A DNA stretch of 60,001 nucleotides from Gryganskiella cystojenkinii (lineage: Eukaryota; Mortierellomycota; Mortierellomycetes; Mortierellales; Mortierellaceae): contig JAAAIG010000045.1 in the NCBI GenBank assembly GCA_015852425.1, positions 18,515 through 78,515 of the forward strand, given 5' to 3'. Each line of letters begins with the position of its first letter. The stretch's first letter is position 1. Position numbers and translations under genes: made by a program. Positions 1-8,030 of this stretch are shown here, in pieces. The notes under the pieces were generated by a model. The model did no database searches, was not told the origin of the DNA, and was given only the letters and a program-made list of their open reading frames with translations.

Positions 1-732
1 TTTTTTTTTTTTTTTTTTTGTGCCGAGAAGTATACGCGATGGTCCACAAAGAAAGAAGAGAGAAAGGGAGGGGGAGGGGGGGAGAACGTCTTCTCCTCTC
101 GCCTCTGACTAGAGGAGATCATCCGCTAGTCCATTTTTGCATTTCAAATCGTAGAGCCTGCTCTCGTCTTTCCCTCTCTCTTTGAAAGAGATTGTCCCTC
201 GATAACTTTTACGCCCGGGAAAGTGCATTCCAGACTGCCTGGATCTGCAAAAAACTAGACTTTGCATTTTTGCTGCATGCTGACTCTATTTCTGTGTTTG
301 GTCTTGTTTCTGTGCGCGACACTTTGGACCTCCTGTTGTTTATACACAGAGCCACAGTAATACAATTGCATCACAATCACGTACTAGAAAGCTGTTTGAA
401 AAAAAAGGATTGCTATTTCTATCTGGAGTGTATTATGCAATAATGGTCACCTTCCTCAACACTCGCCAACCGATGCTCCCTTCTGGAATATTTAATAAAA
501 AAAAATCGACGACAACTCCTTGTTCAATGCCGACCCTGCCCTAACGTTCGTTCTTGTTCATCCTTTTTGGCGACCCGGGAAAAAAAAACTTGAACAGACG
601 AGGGGGGTCGTCTGATCTTTGGTCGATCCACTCCAAATCCTCCGCCCCCCTTTTTTTAGATTCGTGTTGAGGCGAGCAGTGGCGGCGATGGCGGTCTTGG
701 TTGTCGATATTCCGCACGTCTGTGTGTTTTTT
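1..732. other. No gene seen; left edge and uS7m 3' flank
   Basis: The window opens with a run of 19 T, followed by purine-rich and pyrimidine-rich stretches. Open frames here are short, start at non-ATG codons and have no recognisable composition. The right part is presumably the 3' untranslated region of the uS7m gene, which is read leftwards. Confidence 0.5.
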
Positions 733-1524
733 TTAGTACTTCAAAGAAGCGTTGGCTCTGTTGGCAAGGGCCATCTTGTGCTGTTGGTTCTTCTTGACGA
801 GTGCTCCCGAGTTTCCGTTTACGACCGCCAAAAATTCGGAGGCGAGACGATCCTTCATCTCCTTCTCGGATCGCTTGCGCTTATCACTGGCCTCAAGGAT
901 CCAGACAATGGCCTTGCGTCTCCTTTGACGTTCCGTCATGGGTGTGGGTACTTGAAGGACCTTGGAGCCCTTCTTGATCGCAGTCAACTTCAAGATCGGA
1001 CTCGTCAGCTCGAGCGCATCAAGAACGACATGGTAAGGATCGGATTGTGTCCGCTTACGGATTTCAAGAAGAGCATCCGCAACGAACCGTTGAGCACGAG
1101 CCTTCTTGCCGTCCTTCATGATGGTGTTGACGAGTTGAGAAAGGATCGGGTTCTCGGTCAAGGAACGAGCTTGTTCGGGAGTGACAGGAATAAACTCGGC
1201 GAATTGGCTCTGGTTGTTGCTCTCTTCCTCGACGGCGGCCTCGGTGGCTGACGCCTCTGCTTTTGTTGCTGCTGCTGGTGTTTCCGTTGATGTTGCTGAG
1301 GCTGATGTGGGGTTCTTTGTAGATGTAGAGACGGATTCGGTGTTCATGGGTGGTGGCAAGGGAGTGGAGGGAGTGGTGGCGGCATTGGACGAGACAGCGA
1401 CGGCATCGGGGCGGGTACCGATGTGGAAAGAGGCGACGGCGATCCTGCTGACAGCGACGGTCTGGTGTTGTTGTCTAAAGAGTCCGGTCGAGACTGCTCC
1501 CAAACGAGCAAAGTTGCGGAGCAT
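733..1524 (-). CDS. Mitochondrial small-subunit ribosomal protein uS7m (S7/RSM7-like)
   Basis: Single-exon gene of 263 residues starting at an ATG (1524-1522). The first ~40 residues are rich in Arg, Ala and hydroxylated residues and lack acidic ones, as expected for a mitochondrial import presequence. A Ser/Thr/Ala/Glu-rich linker follows to about residue 100. The rest is a complete S7 domain: the segment NPILSQLVNTIMKDGKKARA, then an AL.L..P.L.L...K.GSKVLQVP block with the MTERQRRRKAIVWI motif, then a KRSEKEM..RLA.E...V helix. In the family this protein binds the 3' major domain of small-subunit rRNA in the mitoribosome head. The N-terminal extension is longer than in bacterial S7 (about 156 residues), which is usual for the mitochondrial form. 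It is divergently transcribed from the TspO gene. Confidence 0.93.
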   Translation of the reverse strand: MLRNFARLGAVSTGLFRQQHQTVAVSRIAVASFHIGTRPDAVAVSSNAATTPSTPLPPPMNTESVSTSTKNPTSASATSTETPAAATKAEASATEAAVEEESNNQSQFAEFIPVTPEQARSLTENPILSQLVNTIMKDGKKARAQRFVADALLEIRKRTQSDPYHVVLDALELTSPILKLTAIKKGSKVLQVPTPMTERQRRRKAIVWILEASDKRKRSEKEMKDRLASEFLAVVNGNSGALVKKNQQHKMALANRANASLKY

Positions 1525-2316
1525 GGTTAGGGGCTGATGCCAGTATGTGAATGAGATGGAGAAGAAAAGCTGTCAAATGAAATGAACAGGAAGGTATTGT
1601 CGAAATGGCACTAGACAATGCCTGTGTTTGGCCCTGGGAGAAAGGGAGGGTACCTTGTGACTGCTTGTTCGATTTTGTTTATACTCTCCTCGCTGTCGGG
1701 TGGCTGAGGCCTTATTCTTTGAATATTCAGGAAGAGAGGGTTCAGAGTTCACGTTCAATTAGAGAATCTTCTCGACAAGCTCGGACGAATGTTTCCTTTG
1801 TGGGACCATCGAAAGGAGACGCGACAAAATAGAAAAAGGATATTCTTTCTCTTTCTTTCTTTCTCTCTCCTCATCCTTCTCGGCTTCTGCATTAACAAGC
1901 GAGGGAGAAAGATCTGAAAAAAGTAAAACAAGAGGAAAGAGAGACTACACCAGTGCCACATTGGACAATATCACGATCTGATGGAACCTGTACGATTCCA
2001 TTCTCACCTTCTCACCTTGGTCTCTCTATTTTTTCTATTTTTTTATAGCTGCTTGGAGTCCCCTCCTGCTTCTGAAGGTGGCTATGAGCCTGTCTTGTCT
2101 ATGCTGTGTTGTATTCAAGTATGAACTTGGAGATTTGGCATAATATTAATAATTTGAAGGGACTCTTCTTTTTCTTTTTTCTTCTTTTTTCTTGTTTTCT
2201 TTTCTTTTTCTCCTTTCAACTTTCCCGCTTCTCCACCCCTTTACGTTCACCCTATCCCTCCTCTTTCGTATCTGTCTATCTGTCTGTCAAGTCAAACAAA
2301 AAAAAACATCTCAGAA
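1525..2316. promoter_or_regulatory. Shared divergent intergenic region (uS7m / TspO)
   Basis: This 792-bp gap separates two ATGs that point away from each other, so it must hold both promoters. It contains strong pyrimidine tracts (around 1845-1875 and 2165-2220), typical of fungal promoters and 5' leaders. I see no convincing TATA box at a sensible distance from either start. Both products are mitochondrial or membrane proteins, so co-regulation is possible but not shown. Confidence 0.5.
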
Positions 2317-3660
2317 ATGTTCGGCGACAACTGTCATCAGGTGTGCCAAAGTTTCAACACAAACTTGGCCCGCTATCCTATCCTGGCCGTAGGTCTTCCC
2401 TTGATCGGTGGATTCCTGTCCGCTGTTCCTTCTCACAAAGTCGGCAAGACTTACTATGAGAGTCTTCAAAAGCCCGATTGGGCTGCACCCGCCTGCTCCT
2501 TTGCACCTGTCTGGACCGCCCTTTACCTGTCTGTTGGATATGCCTCGCACTTGGTCGCCTTGAGAACTGGACCCAACACTGTCCCCTCGATTCGTCACTT
2601 GGCTAGAACTGGATTGAGTCTATATGGATTGAACTTGGCCTTGAACTTTGCTTATTCCCCCTTGATGTTCTGGAAACAAAAGATCGGTGCCTCCCTTGTT
2701 ACCGCTGGTGCTTTGACTGTAAGTGTCTTTTGAGGGTACAAGATCTTTGTCAACGTTTTTATTTTTTGTGTGTTAATTGTTGCGTTTATTTGAGAATGTT
2801 GAGCTTGATTTTTTTTTTTGTATGTTGTTTCGTGGGAAAAGAGAGGAGGTAATACGAGACGAAAAACCGATTGCAGAAACCTCAAAGGTCTGTTCGTCAG
2901 AGAATCATGGGTGGAAGAACGGGCCATACCCTTTCGGTGCATTGCAAATCTTTAAAAATGCGCTGAGCAAATCGGGGAGTGTCTCTTCCTCTTTTTTTTT
3001 TGTGTGTGGTTGCAGAAAAGATCCATGGTCGGGCAAGCAGAAAACGGTCCAGATCATTGCGGGTGAGAGATAATGTGGTCAAATTCCATGTCCCCAATCC
3101 CTGGGTTCATTTTCTCCTTCATTTTTTTTCTTTCTTTGTTCTTTTTGTATGGTGTGTGTACTTTTGTTTTTTGCATGTGTCTGATTCGATCCTGCCCCAG
3201 GTGCATCATCATCATGTTTCTCTTTTGCTGCAGCGGTCTCTTGTCAGCAAGTTCACCACACCCTACAAACAACACAAAAAAGAAACGATACTTTCAGATT
3301 AACCTAGTTGATTTCTCTCTTTTTTATCATTACTAGGTCTCTGGTGTTGCTCTTGCCTACAACTTCTTCAAGGTTGACAAGTGTGCTGGTTATTTGACAA
3401 TCCCTTATGTTGCCTGGCTCGGATACGCCACCGCCTTGAACTATGACCTCTGGATCAAGAATGGTGAAGGTTCTGCTGTGGACTCTGCCCGTAAGCTCGG
3501 GAGGGAGGTCAATGATGCGGCCAAGCACGCTAAGCATGAGGTCGAGGACGCCGCCAAGCACATCAAGGACGGTGCCAAGGATGCTGCCCGCTCTGCCAAC
3601 AAGAGCGCCAAGGACCATGCCAACCACGTCGCTGACAAGGTCGACAAAGAGCTCCGCTAA
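2317..3660 (+). CDS. TspO/MBR family translocator protein with LEA-like C-terminal tail
   Basis: Two exons, 2317-2718 and 3337-3660, joined in phase 0 across a GTAAGT...TACTAG intron, give 241 residues. Residues ~20-170 carry the TspO fold: a G.LSAVP opening, the KPDWAAP..FAPVWTALYLSVGYASHLV block, and the late Y.TIPYVAWLGYATALNYDLW segment that marks helices 4-5. The family binds porphyrins and sterols in the outer mitochondrial membrane or other membranes. The join falls inside helix 4 and restores the family pattern without a gap, so the long intron hides no missing exon. Residues ~178-241 are an Ala/Lys/Asp/His-rich amphipathic helix with near-11-residue periodicity, like group-3 LEA proteins. 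Most TspO proteins (~160-190 residues) have no such tail. Confidence 0.92.
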
Positions 3661-3812
3661 ACGCATTTCATTCCATCTCTCAAGTTTTTCTCTCTCTCTC
3701 TCTCTCTCTCCGCAACTCTTTCTTTCTTTGACAAAGCGAACTGATGATTTCCTTCAATGATGTGATGTCTTGATGACTGTTTACGGACCTTTTTTTTTAC
3801 TATCTTTCTCCT

Positions 3813-3818
3813 AATAAA
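3813..3818 (+). terminator. Possible polyadenylation signal of the TspO gene
   Basis: An AATAAA hexamer lies about 150 nt past the TspO stop codon in T-rich DNA, a reasonable position for 3' end formation. It is a single hexamer in AT-rich sequence, so the call is tentative. Confidence 0.35.
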
Positions 3819-3880
3819 TGCTACCATTTTTTTTCTATCTTTCGTGTGTAGTCCGATGATGGTGGTTCATACAAAAAGAT

Positions 3881-4452
3881 ATGCAAGGGAGAAAACGCGA
3901 TGGACCAATCGCAAATCCAACAATATTTTTGTGGCCTTCCTTTTCTGCTAATTGGGATCCTTTTCAATGGGATGTCGATGAAGGCCTAAGTCGTCATGGT
4001 CGTTGGAATGTCTCTCAACAAAAGATCGCTGAACAGGAGTTCATGACCAAACGAAAAGAATGGTCCTCAAGTATGGTACAGAGAACGCAGCAGCCATTAT
4101 AGTCACCGCCGCCGCCTTCGCAACAACAACGACAGTGACTCCAACAACAGCTTTCACAGATTCTACAACCGCCAATGCGTGTCAATGACTTTTAAACTCT
4201 ACACGCCTACACCTTTCCAAATGCCTCAACCAAATACGGCAGCAGTGGCGTTCGATCAAAATGCCAGTATCAGCAACTACAGCTTTCGACGCGTTCGCAA
4301 GCCAACATGACTGTGACTTCAACATCCAAATCACTAACATCAGGGTTTGCACTACCTCAAATCCCATACGCTGTTTTCGTCCAATTGCTTTCTACAGTAC
4401 CAAAGGCCCTTTGCCACCATTTTCTCATCCGAAAATAAATAAAAGTGGCAAC
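3881..4452 (+). pseudogene. Decayed coding relic, family unknown
   Basis: Several coding-like peptides in different frames follow one another here. The first (3881-4102) contains FSANWDPFQWDVDEGLSRHG and QQKIAEQEFMTKRKEW. A Pro/Gln-rich run follows to ~4190, then YTPTPFQMPQPNTAAVAFDQ from ~4200 and a short tail containing FALPQIPYAVFVQLLSTVPK near 4350. Stops and frame changes separate the pieces and no splice-site set joins them convincingly. I read it as a dead gene or gene fragment and do not recognise the family. The alternative is unrelated chance frames. Confidence 0.35.
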
Positions 4453-4566
4453 AGCAAACACGAACTATGTTTGTTGTTTGTCTGTGGTGACCAGTCGACC
4501 ATCAGTGGCCCAGCGGACCTTGTTCCCAACGACTCTTTTTTTACACTCAAATCTAAAAAAACCCTA

Positions 4567-4600
4567 AACATCATCCGGGGGGAACCAGTTCCCGGATGAT
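4567..4600. repeat. Imperfect palindrome (hairpin-capable)
   Basis: The arms CATCATCC and GGATGATG flank a G-rich/C-rich core (GGGGGGAACCAGTTCCC), forming a near-perfect stem of about 14 bp with a short loop. It sits in gene-free DNA. No function is evident; a decayed transposon end is one possibility. Confidence 0.5.
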
Positions 4601-4777
4601 GGTAAGAACCTAAGAACCTACTGCTCATTTGAAATTCTACTAAGTAAACCTGTGGATTCGATCCAGGGTCGTTTACGAGATATAACCACTTTTTTCACAG
4701 TGTTTTTGGAGCAGTGCTTGCAAGAATAGGAAGAAAACACTGAAGCTGTCGGTGAATACCGCCCAAAGGAAAAGGAA

Positions 4778-4827
4778 ACAAGCATTAGTTTTTTGCTCGC
4801 CAAGCATTAGTTATTGCTCGCCAAGAG
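4778..4827. repeat. Short tandem duplication
   Basis: The ~20-bp unit GCATTAGTT(T/A)TTGCTCGCCAA occurs twice in a row with one or two differences. The surrounding stretch (4453-5280) otherwise holds only A-rich low-complexity sequence and the palindrome to its left. I see no gene in it. Confidence 0.55.
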
Positions 4828-5282
4828 AGCTATTTCAGAAATATGGTTGGCCTCCTTAGTTGCACAAAACACTCCCGAACGCAGGGACGCAGAGACGCAA
4901 CGAAAGAAAGGAAAGAAAGAAAACAAAAAAAAAAAACGAAAAAACGAAGAAAAACGAAAAAGAAAAAAAGCTTAATTTTCCCAAGTTGACGCCGCACAGG
5001 GACATTTTATTCCTAAACAATAGAAGTCAACAATCTCCAAAACAACAGCCCACTGCGAGTCAGGGACGCTTTAAAAAACGGGCAGCTCGCCCAATTTCCT
5101 CCTTCTTTACAAACTTCAGATCTTTCTTTTTCTCGACCCTGCATGGATAATATAACAAAACTTCCCCGCTACGATGTGTATGTTAATTTTGAACCCTCAT
5201 TCGGCTAGTTTCCATTCGTCAGGCTAACGTCCCTTACTCTTTTCCCCTGGTTTGCTTTTGTTCTTTTTTTTCAATGCGACAG

Positions 5283-6994
5283 CTACAAAAAATCCTGGCG
5301 CAACAGCTACAACAAACCCTAGTCCTATACCTATACCTACGAAAATTCCTGGAAGTCTAACCCCCTTTTGCTTGGCCACCAACGAGGACAATTCTGCTGT
5401 TTATGCTCTGACTTATGGCTTTAACACGACTCAGCTCGATCTCGGAGAACTCATCATTCTCCTCAAAGCATCGACCATAACCACGCCTGTCGTGACTACA
5501 CCTTCCTCTACCTCCTTGGTCTGGTCTGTAATCGCAATGGTCCAACGGTCCAAGGTTACAAGCAGTCCCAAAAGAATGGAATCTGGAAACTGTGCTGTCA
5601 CGAACTCTGGAGTCTTTACCCACGTCGGGAGCGTTACTAGTCGGCCGGATGTCTCACCGTACGATCCATATCAGAGCGACCCATATCCGAGCGGGTTTCG
5701 CTACGATCCAAGTCTGTTACCTCCATTGCAGTCTTTGCCCACAACGCTTTCGACCTTTGATTTATCTGCAACAGATCCAGCCTGGGTGAACCTGAAGTTT
5801 AACTCTGATATTGTCTATCCTTGGGGACTCTACAACAGCAATTACACATCGCCTCGTCTATTCTATGTACCCTCATCATCGTCAGCCTTGGGAGGAGGAA
5901 ACCACTCGACCAATCCCACTTTGGTACTCAGTTTCCTATCGACGGTGAATCGCACAGATATCATTTTTGCACAAGAGGATGGTAACAGGATGTTTCACAA
6001 TGCAGGAACAATGACCATTGTAAGTCTTTTTTTTATTTGTGGATCGCGCGATGATTGACAATTGATATATTGATTAATCTTGTTTCTATATACTATAGGA
6101 TACGACATACTTTGAAAGGATTATCACAACAACGTCTACTCTAGGCAGACTTTACGCCATTGGATACCCATATGCAAATCCGAATGCTATCCAGGTCGTA
6201 AGCATCCCCATGACTATAGACTCCATGAAAACGTTCCCCACAGCTGGAGTCAAGGTCTATTCAGCGTCATCGACTGCTTCCGCCTGCACTGGAAATCAGT
6301 ACATTGCCAGTATGGTTGGCAATGATACGTTCTATATGCTTTGCGGAGGAACCAAGGAACCAACTACACGGTGCTGAAGGTTCAGGATTTGTCTTTAAAC
6401 GACACAGCTCTTCAGGTCAACCAGACTCAGACGCAAGTCGCTGCCTATGGCTTTTATTCCTTTCTCGCCTTCCCAGGTGTCTCTTCTGATCCAAATCAAC
6501 AGGCAACGCCTTTTGGTGTCATGTTGAATTATAATGGCCTTGGGGGCTTGATCCTCGGTGGATCCAGATTCGGGGCTTCCCAGAGTCTTAATCCAAAAAT
6601 CGCGATCCCTTGGCCGATGGATGAATTTGATTACACCGCGAAAGACCCCGCTGATGCTGCAGCTGCGAAGGGCATTATCGCTATAGCTACTGTTACTATC
6701 CTCTCAGTGCTCTTCTTTGTGGTGTCTTGTTGTTGCCTCCTTTCACGGCATCTTAAATTGAGTCGGCAAGCGCGGATGGAACGGTATCTGGCACGAGCAT
6801 CGGGACCTCAAATTCTTCGGGACTCTCAAAAAGAATCCTTGCCGACAGTTGACGAAGGGAATGTCGAACTTGAAGAAGAAGGGGCAGAAGAAGGAAGACG
6901 AGTAACAAGAGGAGGAGAAATCAGACAGGAAGACCTAAATCTTAGTCTGCACCATAGCGACGATGTCCCACTTCAAGAACTGAGTGCTCGTTAA
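5283..6994 (+). CDS. Single-pass membrane protein with kelch-like ectodomain; frame broken near 6350; 5' end unresolved
   Basis: An open frame runs from a probable acceptor (CAG ending 5282) to 6019, splices over a 79-nt GTAAGT...ATAG intron (6020-6098), and continues to ~6350. There a single missing base moves the frame; the new frame runs to the stop at 6994. Adding one A in GGAGGAACCAAGG would join CGG to NQGTNYTV, a natural continuation. The ectodomain (~340 residues) has spaced aromatic and NxS/T glycosylation sites resembling fungal kelch-like surface proteins. One membrane segment follows (IIAIATVTILSVLFFVV, near 6670-6730), then a basic stop-transfer and an acidic cytoplasmic tail. 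No in-frame ATG lies upstream before a stop at 5225, so the signal-peptide exon is missing or unrecognised. This is either a recent pseudogene or an assembly error. Confidence 0.65.
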
Positions 6995-8030
6995 TGTGGA
7001 AATAAAAAGAAAAGAAAAAAAGGTCATCCCCCGACATCACCCTTCGTTTCCGAGAAGTCCTGTGGGCAGTTCTTCTGATTACCTTCACACCATGCGATAG
7101 AAATAAATTGTTGCACCGGCGCCTTGTCGTGGCGGGAAGTATTTTGATCGGAGGATGAGTTTTGGAGACGATATTCGCAGTGCAGGAAAAAACAACTCTC
7201 TGGAAAGAAGGAAATGCAAACAGAACACGGGTAAAGATATTAGTGGACATGGTCATTGTTCTAAACAAGACGGAGAGAAACCAGTGACACAGCGAGGACC
7301 CTGATCCTATTTATCCAGATTAAACCCCCCCCCCCCACCCATAGATCTAGGGCACAAAAAAGCAACGACTGCGTTGTGCGGGATCAGTCTCAAATGAAGA
7401 AAAGTAGTAACAAAAAAAAGGAAAAAAGATCCAGACCTGCATGAACTTACTACTAAGAATAGGGAGAGAAAATGAGCGAGAGAGCAAGAGACTTGGATTT
7501 TGGGCACAGCATTGGAGTCGTGTCTCTTTTTTTAAACCATCAATCCCATCAAAAAAGATGTCCGCCTCCAACCCCAAGAAGTCGACCCAAGGAAAAGTAT
7601 GACGAAAAGGAGAAGAAAGATGAGAGCCTTGTCGATGGTTGGTCTGCCCTGCCGGGGATGTGGTGTTATGTCACCAGTAGTGTCATCCAAGAAAAGAAAA
7701 AAAACTTTTTTTTTTTGTGTCTCCGTCTGTCCGTCCGTCCATCGCGTGGTTGTTTCTCGAGGCATCGTTCGCTCGTTTAGTTCTTTCGAGACTGACTGAC
7801 CAAGTGAGAGACCCCATGGGTTGGGGGGGGGGGGAAGACAGGCGGTTCTTTCTTTCTTTCTGTTTCTATTTCTTTTCTTTGTTGCATTTCTCTTTCCCTC
7901 ATTCTTTCCCTTTCATTTATTCATTCATTCATTCTTTCATTCTTTCATTCATTCTTATTCTCCCACTCACCTTTTGTTTCACTTACTTTTCTAATACCTC
8001 TACATCCTCATATCAACCGATCGTACAACC
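6995..8030. other. Intergenic region, low-complexity, presumed promoter of the next gene
   Basis: The interval contains a C10 run (7325-7334), a G10 run near 7826, and a pyrimidine-rich stretch (7840-7990) with CATT-type tetranucleotide repeats just before the next ATG. Such CT-rich tracts are common in fungal 5' leaders. I found no protein or RNA gene here. Confidence 0.5.

Noticed and set aside
619..1251. Long open frame on the plus strand opposite uS7m
   Set aside because: It is antisense to a well-conserved ribosomal protein gene and shows no domain of its own.
4640..4700. tRNA-like T-arm (GGATTCGATCC) followed by a plausible acceptor region
   Set aside because: Neither strand yields D-arm, anticodon arm and a 7-bp acceptor stem together, and the T-stem itself does not pair properly.
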